DNA of 64,000 nt, from positions 372,001 to 436,000 of the forward strand of contig JAXQJY010000025.1 of assembly GCA_037042185.1 (NCBI GenBank), in the 5' to 3' direction. This DNA comes from Sordariomycetes sp. S80-01Y. Its lineage: Eukaryota; Ascomycota; Sordariomycetes. Position 1 is the stretch's first letter. Each line of letters opens with the position of its first letter. The notes beneath the pieces are model-generated. The model searched no databases and was not told the origin of the DNA. It saw only the letters and a program-made list of their open reading frames with translations. The translations under genes and the position numbers were made by a program. Below are positions 10,112-21,490 of this stretch, in pieces.

Positions 10112-11806
10112 CTAAAGCATCTTCTCTAAGCCCCCTCCAAATTTGTTACGCAGCACACGCAATTTGCTATAGAAAGGATCTCTGTCAACGTAGGTGCCCC
10201 TCAGCCACCTTGGTTTCCCCACGTCAGCCGCATCGAAAGCCCTCCTAGAGTGCAGCGTCCTCGTGTTGTCAAACAAAACGCAGTCTCCAGGACTCATCTT
10301 GCGTTCGTACAAGTACTCCGGCCGTTGCAAAAGGGCGTTGAATTTCTGTGCGGCCACGTGCCACTTTTCGACCTTGCTGTTCAGCACGGCCAGGGCGTCT
10401 TGGCCAACATTTTCTTCCTGTTCCATAGCGTGCTCATGGAGAGAGAACGGCGCCAAGAATGGAGGACCCCAGTTGATCTTGTCCAAGCAGTCTACCAAGA
10501 TAGCTTGAGTTGTCTCCGGTCCACTGCCTGAGGCGTCAAGCGCCTTCCTATCCTTGATATACGTCTGCAAGTCTGTGTAAACTCTGCTGCCAATTCGCAG
10601 GGGTCGCAGACCAATGACGGGTTTGGTTTCCCTGTACACGTTAGAGCTGGGGTGGTTATAGTGGTAGTTCACCGGAACGGTCGCGAGGGTCTCGAACGCA
10701 TCAGCGTCTTGATGGAACAGGTCGATCGCCGCTTTATAAGCGTCCGCAAACACACTTGCACCGCCAGTAGAAGCCGATTGAATGCAATGAAGGAGCTGGA
10801 TATGCGGCGGCTGGGTGAAGTAGAGAAGGTCCGTGTGGAAGCCCAGGTCGCCGGACGTGTACGCAGCATTAATAGCGGCGGGAACGGTGCGAACTGCATT
10901 GTTCTCTTAGTCCATTGAGAGGGAATCGAAGAAGGCTTTTCAAGACACTTACCATCCCAAGTGTATCCGTAGAAGGTGTCTTTGATAGGTCCGATGCGAG
11001 TCGCAATAGTAGCTAGAGTCTCCTCGAGGCCAGGTGAGTTCTTCACGAAAGCCAAGCCGCACGTACGGAGTTGCTCCATGAGAGCGTACAGCGCCCCATC
11101 ATCCTTCATATAGGTATTGTAGTCGTAGTCCTCTAAATTCAAAGGCTCTGTAGACCACAGAGCGTGAGGCGTGAAGGATTCACGGGAGCCAGAATATGCA
11201 CCAGAGCTCTTGATGTTGCGCAATGCACCAAGGCCTAGCTTCGTCGTATGGTCTGGTGTGTAACCGGCGGCGTCATTCTGCCATGTGATGCTCACAGAGT
11301 CCGAAGAAGCGTCAACTTGGACCGTGCGAGGTTTGATGTTAGAAGGGATGTCGGCGACAGAGAATAGCCTCTGCTTGGTGGACTCGTGCACGCATCGCGG
11401 GCATTGGCACGAGTCGCGGAGCAGGACCGCCGAGAAGTCGACCGTTTGGCCGTCCATGGGAATGGAGACTTTTGATACGTCTTGGCTGGAATGCATTTTC
11501 CGCTGGTGAGATGGATAAAATTCTGTACCCTTTGGATCATTGCTCGCCAAGAACGAGCAATGCTTGGGAGGGTTGTGCGGGGGATTCGACCTCAAAACGA
11601 CTGAGTTGGATGCAGCCTGAGTTGAGAGTCAGAGCACTGTGTTAATGATCCCTGTTGTTATGATAACTCACCGCATGATAGCCTGTCCCTTTCTCAGTCC
11701 TGCTGTATCTTTGCGTGTGCGGACGGCATCGAGTGGCAGACAGAGTCCGTCCGCATGACTGGGCGCCACGGGCCACCGAGGCGGAAGATCTGCGCATGGT
11801 TTGCAT
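10112..11806 (-). CDS. Gamma-butyrobetaine dioxygenase-like (BBOX/TauD fold), mitochondrial
   Basis: Three exons, 11806-11672, 11616-10953 and 10893-10112, with introns of 55 and 59 bases, give 526 residues. Exon 1 encodes an Arg/Ser/Ala-rich leader without acidic residues for about the first 35 positions (MQTMRRSSASVARG...), a typical mitochondrial presequence. Next is the zinc-binding N-terminal domain of this family (LRDSCQCPRCVHESTKQ). The Fe(II)/2-oxoglutarate jelly roll follows, with H286-x-D288 (GFHTDLLYF) and the distal His481 (TLHSRRAF), and the late RWLRGTYVDRD segment matches gamma-butyrobetaine hydroxylases. The known reaction is hydroxylation of gamma-butyrobetaine to L-carnitine. 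Trimethyllysine dioxygenase is the closest alternative, and an uncharacterised fungal paralogue cannot be ruled out. The gene is divergent from the class II aldolase gene, sharing a 620-base promoter region. Confidence 0.85.
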
Positions 11807-12426
11807 CGAGAGTTACGAAAAGAAGTGATTGTTATCGTGAACCACGGAAACCAAAAAACGAACCGCAACTATGTCTTATAAACATTCAAGACATCGCGGA
11901 GGGCCTATGTAGCTGTTGCTATTAGCGGACGCAATGACCGGAAGATGTTACCAGGACCATCTTCATCCTTAAACGTTTACGGATAATTTGTACGAGAAGG
12001 GTCTCCGATCCCCCCCCGATGGCGTATGAATCATGCATGCCAAGTTTCGATAGAGCTTTATACGAAGACCTGCGCCATTGAAAGTCTTCTCGCAACTCTT
12101 CACTCTATCTCGTTGTCGATCAGGCCAGCCGCAGCCTGTCTCTCAAGATGTCGCGCTTAGCCCTTTCGGGATAAAAAGTACGAGGCCCCATTGTCGGCGG
12201 CGAACCATCCTTATGCACGTTTGGCGTTGGCTCGTACCAGCCTACCACAAACAGTAAGGCGTAACTTGGCAAATATCTGTGGTTACCATTCGGATCTGCC
12301 CAGGCACCTCTATCGATGCGGTTGAGCTTGCAATGTATATAGTACCGAGATTCCCAGATCCGTTACTCTACTGAGCCAAAGAAGGATTCGTGCCAAGTTG
12401 CCCAAACGTTCAAAGGGGTTTTCATC
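11807..12426. other. Shared divergent promoter region
   Basis: These 620 bases lie between the divergent dioxygenase (minus) and class II aldolase (plus) genes. The sequence has AT-rich patches and a C-run near 12011. I see no coding sequence. Confidence 0.45.
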
Positions 12427-13516
12427 ATGGCTCCCTCCCCGCAACCAGAAGACACTGCTCAACAGCAACCACCGGGAAAGACGCCCCTTGAGTTGATTTC
12501 TCAGGGCATTTGTCTTCCGGGTATCCCTAAACACCCTACGTTTGCTGCTCAACGACAGTGGCTTCTCGAGCAGATGGCGCTTGCTTTCCGCGTCTTCGCA
12601 CGTAAAGGCTACACGGATGGCATGGCCGGCCACATCTCCGTGCGCGACCCCGAGAACCCCCACACGTTTTGGACAGTAAGAGCCACTGCCCGCGAGACTC
12701 CATAACCCGGTCGAGAAAGGGAGCTAATATTTTCGAGAACCCTCTGGCCGTACACTTTGGCTTGCTTAAGGCGAGTGACATGATTCTCGTTGACTACCAG
12801 GGGAAGCCGATTGGTGGTGAGTTGCCTTCGAGCTGCCGCAGCATGGACACAGCCTCATTGCATGATTTCTTCAGGGAACATGAGCAAGCCCGCCAACGCG
12901 GCCGGGTTCCTAATTCACAGTGCTGTGCACAAGGCGCGACCGGATGTTATCGCCACATGTCATACCCATAGCCCGCACGGCATGGCGTGGAGCGCGTTCG
13001 GGCGACCACTTGAGATGCTCACGCAGGATGCTGCCTATCTATACGGAGACGCCCAGGCTGTATATAAGGTATGGATGAGACTGCCTCCGTCTAGATTGGA
13101 GCCGTGCTGACAGGCATTCCCAGGACTTCGGGGGTGTTGTGCTCACCGAGGAGGAGGGCGACCGTATCGGAGCTGCCCTAGGTATTTCATCACGCGCAAC
13201 GCCTTAGTCGAGCAGTATGTTGATATGAATTTCAGGTCCAAAGGGAAAGAGCATGATCCTGCAGAACCATGGTCTCCTCACGGTCGGCACGACAGTGGAA
13301 GAGGCCTGCTTCTTGATGACTCTTATGGAGCGCGCATGCCAGTGCCAGCTTCTGGCCGAGGCAGCGGCGGCTAACGGGCTGCCTAAAATACTAATCCCTG
13401 AAGAGAGCGCAAAGTACACATTTGATAATTCGAGCGACCCGGAGACGCTGTACTGGGAAGGGCACCCTGATTTAGAGTACGAAGCACACGTATCCAAGGG
13501 CGGGTACCGGAATTAG
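12427..13516 (+). CDS. Class II aldolase/adducin family protein
   Basis: Five exons, 12427-12675, 12738-12816, 12875-13068, 13124-13181 and 13236-13516, give 286 residues. The four introns are 54-62 bases and all GT-AG. The fold is recognised by GMAGHISVRDPENPHTFW at about 65-82 and HFGLLKASDMILVD. The metal-binding part is CHTHSPHGMAW, and LQNHGLLTVG supplies the last His. These enzymes bind a divalent metal and cleave or epimerise phosphosugars in bacteria; the fungal cytosolic group has no settled substrate. The second and fifth joins use split codons that restore GGN and LGPKG, supporting them. There is no signal peptide. Divergent placement beside the dioxygenase suggests possible co-expression, by position only. 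Confidence 0.87.
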
Positions 13517-15787
13517 GGATGGAGTCGAATTCAAATTCTTGAGATAAAGTGTAGGGATGGTGTGGCTTTATTTATTATTTATTTTTGAAACATGCATTGA
13601 ATGCAACGATCCGCGAAATCTCGAGACTCTAAAGCAAAGACCGAAACTCACAAAAGACCAAGTCGCGTTTCTACGCTTTCATAGAGGCAAAATCTTCCCG
13701 ACTCGGAGCATCTGGCGTATTCCGGCACCCCGATTACTTTTTAAAGAATAGACGATGCTCGGACAAGGGACAAACTGCTGCATCGGCTTGCGTGAGGAGT
13801 CCTCAGCTTGAGCTAGCTCTCCCGCCAAGTGCATTGGTCGCAACGTGGAGAACTTGTGAATACCAGGTAGTCAATTTGTCACGGCCGCTGGCCCAAGTCT
13901 AAATAGAATCTTCTCAGACCCTCGCACACTCAACAGCGAAGCTTTTGGCGACATGGCTCAGCATCATTCCTCTCATGGCCATGTTACCGAGCTGATCTGC
14001 GATGGTCAGCTGCGAGCCCTAGAGATGGAGCATTTAGCCACTCCGACGGCGCTACGACTAGGCGCAGACAGAAGTTCCATTATATTTGCGAAACATTTGA
14101 GAAAATCAGAGTACAATTGGTGAGGCGTATCGGTCACGGCGAAACGGCTCAGCGGTATCATATGCGGCTCGCCGTTAGACATCGTCCGCTGGGGTGTCGG
14201 CGGACGATACCAGTCGAATATGTCCACCCATTGAAGGATACGCCGCAACTGATGGATATGGGTATCCTGAAGCCATGCGATATCCACTTACACGATATGA
14301 CGCTCTGCCTTCGGCTGGGCCAGTGAAGCTAGAAAGCCTGTCTGCACTCGATCGGACTGCTCCTGTCCTGTACGAGTACTAGTATACCCGACCATACTTC
14401 AGCATTATCCAGGAAATTCTTTCTAAGCGAGGTGTATAGTGCTTGTAGTACCAACTGGGCACTGCCAGGTCCTGCGCAGAATCGCTAGCAGGCCAGGTTT
14501 GACACTCCGTCCCACAAGCATGCCACCACGTGCCGTGGAGCGGAATGGTGCGATACCGGACTTCTTCACGATACTGCAATGCCATGGCGGTCTGGGTGGC
14601 TGTGTCTGCTGCCGTGAAACATGACGTTGATCCTCAACCGTTGAGGCCGACCAGGTAAGGCATCGCTCTGCTCAGTGGTCGCCGAGGCTACTAGGTGATA
14701 TAGTCAGCTGCGCAGTCGGTCTAACCTCACTAGAACGCCGTTGTAGTCCTCCCACACGAGAAGATCAGCCAGCGCTTGGACATGAACTAGAGCGACTCGG
14801 TGTCACAGGGCAATGATGACCCGAGGGTCCGTGATCGTCGTGGCCCGCCTCAGCATTCCTCGGCCGCACCTCGTCCGCAGCTGTCCGCAAAGCCCGTCGC
14901 ATGACTTCGCTCGTATTGCAGCACGGCGGCGCCTAGGCTGACGACATGGGCGAGTATCGCCAAGGGGCTCAGCACGAGATGAACGAGTCTTGGCCGCGAG
15001 GTGCTCGGACGATGCCACGAGCTCCAAGAACGTTGGCACTGCCGAAATGCGCCCCATGCGTTGACGTAGGGGGAATCTCGGCCGGTTGGCTCCGACGCAA
15101 CTGTGGCCCCGAGAACCCGGGCATGGACATGTCGGTGAGCGCGATCGTCGAAACAGCATCCGAGCCGATCGTGTGCGAAGGCAACACGACAGGACAGGTC
15201 AAGTTTCCTCTGTGTTAAAGCCGACAGAAGACCTCAGACCGACGCTGCACAGCCCCGAGAGGGTCCCGTAATAGAAAGGGTCCATTCATCTGTTACCTCG
15301 GCGAGATTGCAGGGGAGGGATTGTCACGAAGGGGGAGTAAACAAAGCATTGACGTCGTTTGCCGGCAGTGATGTCAGCGCGTCGGCAGCCGCATCAATCG
15401 GCATCCGCGAATGGAGTCGGTCCAGGTAATTAATTGTAGGGACCGCTCGCTATGGGGATTGACTGCCGCCGCGGCGAGCGCGGGGATCAGGCGAGGGAGA
15501 GAGAAAAGCTCGTATTGACTGCGGTTGGGCTCCGCATCTGTGTGCGCATTACGAAGGGATCGTCGCTTTTGCCGCGGGGGGGGCACTGCCGGGACGACGC
15601 CGGGCGCCGCTGTGATAATTACGCCACGGGCTGGAAGGCGAAAGGGTATATAGTCAGTCGTGTGTCTGCACCATCGTCAGGTTCGAATCATCATCAACAC
15701 CATCATCGTCATCTCCAGAAACATCTCCAACAAACACACCTCCCAACACACACGCATCCCAACACACACAAGCACCGCACCGTCAAG
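13517..15787. other. Gene-poor region, possible decayed coding remnants
   Basis: About 2.3 kb without an intact gene. On the minus strand, short frames at 14006-14287 and 14969-15202 read like protein for stretches (for example RFAVTDTPHQLYSDFL) but are separated by stops in every frame and match no family I know. They may be remnants of a lost gene. The last 450 bases act as the promoter of the PhiA-like gene. Confidence 0.35.
15645..15653 (+). promoter_or_regulatory. TATA box of the PhiA-like gene
   Basis: GGTATATAG lies about 140 bases before the ATG and is followed by a CA-rich, G-poor leader up to 15787. This leader type is common in strongly expressed fungal genes. Confidence 0.6.
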
Positions 15788-16429
15788 ATGAAGTACGCCA
15801 CCATCGCCTCTCTCCTCGCCGTCGGCGCCTCCGCCGCTCCCGCCCGCGAGACTCGCTCGGCCGACGTCAAGGCCTTCCACCTCATGTCGCTGCGCTCGGC
15901 GTCGCCCATCCACTTCGGCAGCTTCTCCGCGGCCGAGAGCAACATCTTCATCAACTACCCGCAGGGCGAGCAGGGCGCCACCTGCGACGGCAAGGCCGAC
16001 AACTCGGCCACCTTCTCCCTCAAGGAAGGCGAGCTGTTCCTCTACAACAAGGACTCGCCCAGGGCGCAGCAGGTCTACGTCGACCGCTCCGGCATGGGTA
16101 CGTTTGGTTTATCCTCGGGACGACGCAAGAACAGAACTGATGCTAACATCTCGCGTGCAGGCCAGGGCAAGATGGGCTACATCTCTGAGGGCCAGAGCCC
16201 CCCGCGCAACGCCGAGCTGAGCGGCTGGACCAGCGAGAAGAACGGCGACTTCGACTACCTGAAGTTCGACGGCACCACTCTGATCGCGTGCCCGGCTGCG
16301 ACCGAGGGTTCGTGGGTTGTCTGGGTCAACGCTGGTGTTTCGAACCCTGGAGGCAGCGAGGGCTGCTTGGGCCTGTCGGCCATGGTGCAGCCTGACGAGA
16401 AGCCCGTCAGCTGCGAGTACACGCAGTAG
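15788..16429 (+). CDS. PhiA-like secreted cell-wall protein
   Basis: Two exons, 15788-16097 and 16161-16429 (63-base intron, GTACGT...CAG, split Gly codon), give 192 residues. A signal peptide covers 1-17 (hydrophobic core LLAVGASA, cut near AAPA). The mature protein begins with a VKAFHLMSLRSASPIHF segment. Together with QQVYVDRSGMGQGKMGYIS in the middle, this matches the PhiA/IgE-binding cell-wall family, where a similar SARSASPIH block is conserved. PhiA is needed for phialide development in Aspergillus; the role here is inferred. Cys residues are few (about 4) and none forms a CFEM or hydrophobin pattern. A clear TATA box and CA-rich leader suggest high expression. The alternative is a generic small secreted protein. 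Confidence 0.75.
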   Translation: MKYATIASLLAVGASAAPARETRSADVKAFHLMSLRSASPIHFGSFSAAESNIFINYPQGEQGATCDGKADNSATFSLKEGELFLYNKDSPRAQQVYVDRSGMGTFGLSSGRRKNRTDANISRAGQGKMGYISEGQSPPRNAELSGWTSEKNGDFDYLKFDGTTLIACPAATEGSWVVWVNAGVSNPGGSEGCLGLSAMVQPDEKPVSCEYTQ

Positions 16430-18186
16430 AGACCCGGTGGACGGGTGATATGAGACTGTACTATAGTAGACTTAATCCATAATGTCATAATGTTCACACA
16501 ATAGATTCGAGGTTCCATGACAGCGGACCAACGCCGTAATTTAAGATGACCGCCCGAGAAGTGTGGGGGACCCCCGCTGTCATCTGCGCCCGTGCCGCCT
16601 GAGGTCGCCCAGCGCTGCCCGGGCCAGTGAGTTCGGCCCCGGGTAGCCTCTGGCCTAGAGCTTCAGGCTACTACAGCCTCATCGAGTACTTCAGCCTCAC
16701 TCAACACCTCGTCACCTTCACCTTCACCTTCAACATCAACTCGTCCAGCTGCTGACCGGGGGACTGTTCCTCGTTGAAGATCCGGATATTTCCATTTCGA
16801 TGCCTTGTGTCTTCGAAGCAGCCACCGTCATGCCAACCTCGATCCCGGCACCGCATGACCCGCCAAGCGATGGCATTCTACGACCACGCGCTTCAGACAA
16901 AGACGGGAAATGAACGCGGCAACACGTGAAGCTGAATCTGCACAACTAAGCAGCGGCTCTATGACTTCAGACTCAGACAACAAACACTCGACGGCGAGCG
17001 ACGACCCAGCATGTGCCAAAAAGCCCAAGCTCGGGCCAATACCCCGGATTGATCAGGATGCAACACACCATTTCCCCCCGCCCCTCGCTTGCTTCCGGTC
17101 CTGCACCGCGCGATGCCTCTTCGAGACGACAGGAAGCATGGATGTTTCCTGGAATGCTCCCACCCCTTTACTTCCCCGCATTTGAGGCGCTCTGGCTGCC
17201 CTGGACGAGCATGTGCCTGAGATGAGCATCCGGAGACGAGGTAATCTTGGGAGAGAGGAGGAGGGCGGACGAGGCAGCCGTCCAGGGGCGCGGCAGACCA
17301 CACTGGCAGGCTGCTATTGGCTTCGTCCTGCCCAACTTCCTGGGGTTGACATGTCCTTGAGCTTCTTTCGTGCCTGGCCGCCGAGTCTCCCATGGTCTGG
17401 GTATCACATGTCGTCGGCCCAACATCTATGGCCAAGACGGCCCAGCTCCTCGACAGGGCTACCCCAGGATTTAAGGATTCAATACGAGGTCGTCACCGTT
17501 GGATTGACCAATACTTCTACTCTTACCTAATTCCCGCCTGCCATCAATGCAACGGTTCATCGGCCTGGTGGGTGGTACCGGTGAGATCCGTTTCCGTCTG
17601 GCGTGTGGTCCGCCTGAGCCATGATCGCGGGCGAGAATCGTGGAAGGCAGTCAGACCATGGCTTGGAGCCCTCGCCATCCCCTCAATTCGATCAATCATG
17701 CTTCTACTACTGGTCGAATGAGCCCCTGTGCCCTGAGCTGTCTTAATTAGACCTGGTGCTCACATGTGCCCATCCAGGCGATGCCCGTGGGCAGCAAGGA
17801 TTCACGGAGCATCGGCCTCGCACCTTGGCCGGACAGCCTGGGTAAGGCCATGCACAATGTCCAATGGCATCCGCTGCGGACCCTCCATCGCCTCCTACTA
17901 CCCTGGCTGCTAGTTCTCTTCGAGCCCTATACCCCGTGTTTACCCACGTCTGTTGGTTGCATCGAGAACAACCTTGACCCAACAAGCTCACGATATTGGC
18001 AGATCCTGGCATCGACCTGCATGCTCAATAACAAACCTGAGAATCAGATGTCAGTGAATGTACTCGCCGAGGTCTGTGCTGCACTTGGCAGGCGCAGTAT
18101 ATCTGGGGGAGCTCCCGGCCATTGGAGCGTGGAATGTTTCCTTCCTAGGAGACATCCCGACACTCGTGGCCCTAGGTATTCACACC
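16430..18186. other. Intergenic, no gene seen
   Basis: About 1.75 kb upstream of the CFEM gene. Several short frames overlap on both strands without motifs or conserved-looking protein. No exact ATCWGATAA iron-GATA site was noticed before the CFEM gene. Confidence 0.4.
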
Positions 18187-20492
18187 ATGAGACAAACGAA
18201 CTTCTTGAGCCTATTGGCTCTTGCGCGCTGGGCAATCGCCCAAGAGGAGTGCTTGAGCCTCACCACCAACTTCCCAGAGTGCGCTGTAGGTGCCGTTCAT
18301 GACCCCGTCTTGGCTGCCACTGACTGGTACTAGCTTAGCTGCATCGTCTCTGCCGGATCGCAAGTCGGCTGCACTGAAGCCACGGACGTTGCTTGTGAGG
18401 AAGCTGATTCCCGGGTCGAGAGAGAAATGGCTGACAGACCACAGGCCGCTGCACCCCTGCTTCTTCGAGGGCCATCCAAACGACGGCTCTTCCATGCATC
18501 TTGAATGACTGTAATCAGGGCAGCCTGGTCGTTGATATTCTGAGTGCCGCTGCTTCTGTCTGCTCTTGCGTTGAGGAGAACCCCCCTGAGCCTACCTCTA
18601 CCGACGGTGACTCTACTGCTGAGCCCACGGACCCGCCAACCTCCACGTCAGAGGAGGTCCCTACCACCACTGAGCCTCCTCCCAACACGACCACAGTCGA
18701 GACTACAGAGACCATCACCACACCCCCTGAGCCCACTTGCGACACCGAGTCGCCGTGCCAGGAGAGTGCCGACGCCGTCCCGGACTGTGGGAAGACTTGC
18801 ATCGAGTCGGCGGCTGAGACCGACGCTGGCTGCACCTCCGGAGACTTCGAGTGCCGCTGCTCATCTGCCGACGTGATCCAGGGGGCTGCTCAGAACTGTG
18901 TCATTGAAGGCTGTGGCATCCAAACCGCGCTCCAGGTCTTGGAGTCTGCCAGTGCTTTGTGTGACTGCGTCGAGGCCAACCCGACCACGCCTTGCGACGA
19001 GGAGCCCACGCAGACGAGCACCACAGACGGTGGTGATGATGACACTACGACGGCTGAGGACACCACGCAGCCTACCGATACAACTCAGCCCCCGGAGACC
19101 ACTCAGCCTCCTGAGAGCACATGCGAGGGCGGCACGACCTCTGACTGTGGGCCTGTGGCCTCAACCGCCATCCCTGGTTGCGCGCAGCAGTGCTTCACCA
19201 GCGCTGCGCCTGACGTCGGCTGCGATGTAAACGACTATGGCTGCCAGTGCCAGGAGGACGCCCAGGCCTCCCTCACCCAGATCCTCGTTCCCTGCGTGGC
19301 CAGCAACTGCCCTGCTGCTTCTCTCCAAGCTGTCATTGCCGGTGCCGCCTCGGTCTGCGCTTGTGCTTCGGCGCCTCCAGAGGGAGGTGACTGCCCTACA
19401 ACCACCGGACCTGGCACGCCCCCTCCCACCGAGACCGACGACGACGATGATGATGATGATGACGACGATGGCGGTGACGGCGAGCCTACTACAACCTGCG
19501 CAGAGGCCACTCGCCCCGACTGTGGCCCTGTTGCCACCTCTGCGGTTCCTGAGTGCGCCCAGGCGTGCTTCACCAACGGTGCCCCTGAGGTCGGCTGCGA
19601 TCCCCACGACTACGGCTGCCAATGCCAGCCCGATGCGCTTGCATCCTTGTCGCAGATCCTCGTCCCTTGCGTCGCTACAGCCTGTCCACCGGCCTCGATT
19701 CCCGTCGTCATCGAAGGTGCCAGCGCCGTCTGCGAGTGCGCCCACGCCGCTCCCACAGGCGACTGCCCCGGAGACGGCGGTCCTGGTGGCCCAACTCAAG
19801 AACCACCACCACCGACCAGCACCGGCGGCAACCCTCCCGAGCAGACGACTTGCGTCCCCGGCAGCAGCCAGGACTGCGGTCCGGTCGCGACGTCTGCCGT
19901 CCCCGAATGCGCCCAGTCCTGCTTCTCATCCGCCGCTCCGGACGTCGGCTGCGGCGCTGACGACTACGCCTGCCAGTGCCAGCCCGACACTCAAGAGAGC
20001 CTCACACAGCTACTCGTGCCCTGCGTCGCAACGGCCTGCGACTCAAGCGAGCTCCAGAACATCATTGCCGGCGCAGCGTCCGTGTGCGCCTGTGCGACTG
20101 CCGCCCCAACCGGCGGGGACTGCCCTACAGACGGCTCTCCGGCTCCTGAGCCTACCGATGGTGGAGGTGGTGGTGGTGGCGACGACGGTGGTGACGGAGG
20201 GGATGGAGACGACGGCTCTGGCGGAGGCGACGATGGTGGTGACGGCGGCGATGGAGGAAATGGTGATGACGGAGACGATGGCAGCGGTGGAGGTGACGGA
20301 GGAGACGGCGGAGACGGAGGTGACAGTCCCGGCAGCCCTGAGCCCGAGCCAACAGGCGGTGAGCCCGGCGATGGCGGCGATGGAGATGGCGATGGACCGC
20401 CCACCGTTCCCGGCTCCGCAGGCGCCAAGTTCGAGGTCGGCCTCGTCGCCGGCGTTTTCGGTGCCTTCTGGCTCGCTGCGGTTGCGCTCTAG
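18187..20492 (+). CDS. GPI-anchored protein with five CFEM domains
   Basis: Three exons, 18187-18285, 18334-18394 and 18445-20492, give 735 residues. Two small introns (48 and 50 bases) interrupt the first CFEM domain; joined, they give FPECALSCI...VGCTEATDVACRC, restoring the eight-Cys pattern. A signal peptide covers 1-19. CFEM domains lie at about 22-96, 158-228, 287-361, 413-485 and 531-603, each with the C-x-C pair and the Asp before it that binds haem iron in known CFEM proteins. Thr/Pro-rich linkers separate them. A poly-Asp run sits near 385-395 and a Gly/Asp-rich tail at about 625-705. The last 20 residues are hydrophobic (GLVAGVFGAFWLAAVAL) after small residues, a GPI-anchor signal. 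Domains 3-5 are much more alike than 1-2, suggesting recent tandem duplication. The likely role is haem or iron capture at the wall; adhesion or virulence are alternatives. Confidence 0.88.
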
Positions 20493-21490
20493 GGGGGCGA
20501 CGTCACGACTTGAACGACGGCAAATGGATGGCTATTTTTATAATTCTTCCTCTCCTTCAACCCCTGGTGCTCGGCAGTCTAGCGACGCGCGCAATTGCAA
20601 GGATCGCCGGGGATGGCCCCCCACCGTCCCGCGCTGCGTTTGCGCCGGCTCTGAGCAGTGGAGGCTACGATAGCAAAGATACGTATACACATGTACAATG
20701 CAACGCTTTTCTAATTGGCAGTCTGGATCGATCAGCCTCGTCTCGAGGGCGCAGTATGAAGACCTGGCTGAAGCTTCCTGATTTGCTGACTCAACTCTGA
20801 TCCCAAGACGTCCCGTCTCATGAATAGGCTCAGCTCGACTGGATGGTTGCACGGCGTCGCCAAGACGAAGCGCTGCTGTCGCCAACCCCTCGGCGTTGCT
20901 CAATACGGACATCGACAAGCTCTCCCGGCCGAGAAAGCTTGGATCCTCGACGAGCCCATGACGCGCTTCTGCTTACCGCCCCCATCCACTTCCCTGGCAC
21001 CTGTCAGCGGCCCTCCGGCGCAGCGCCTTGGATCTAGCTCGCGATAGGGCTGACGCTGGCGTCGCATCGGGAAACACGCCCCGAGTCCACATCCACTTGG
21101 TGGCCGGATCGACGCTATAGACCGGTCCGCTTGAGCAGGGCGCTCTGTGCTCGGCCTGCTTCCGCGCCTTGATTCGTTGGCTTTCGTCGATTAGGCTTGC
21201 GTCGTCCGGCATGACTGTGCCTGTCGGCCGCCGGAGATGTCGTGCTAGGTAGGGAGCCCATCATATGGAGACGTTGGCGGCTTGCAGGGCGGCTTATACC
21301 CCTGTTTGATGATGGGATGCAGGATTTGTGGATGGGAGAGATAGCTGCTGTGCCTCTTCATGGGGCAGCCTCTCAATCCTGAGGATGTGTTTATCTATTC
21401 CCCATATCCAGCCTGACGGACCTCGTCGTCTCCCGCTCGTCCTCTTCGTCCCCCCCTCATTTTTGCTATCCGCCCCTGAAGCGCCTCACA
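20493..21490. other. Intergenic, no gene seen
   Basis: About 1 kb between two plus-strand genes. It holds the CFEM gene's 3' end and the glycosyltransferase promoter. No supported coding sequence is present. Confidence 0.4.

Noticed and set aside
15670-15690. B-box-like GGTTCGAATC in the PhiA-like promoter
   Set aside because: No upstream A box or cloverleaf; it lies in an mRNA leader after a TATA box.
19237-20673. Second plus-strand frame overlapping the CFEM gene
   Set aside because: Ala/Pro/Ser-rich frame-shifted reading of the repeat region, with no Cys pattern or signal peptide.
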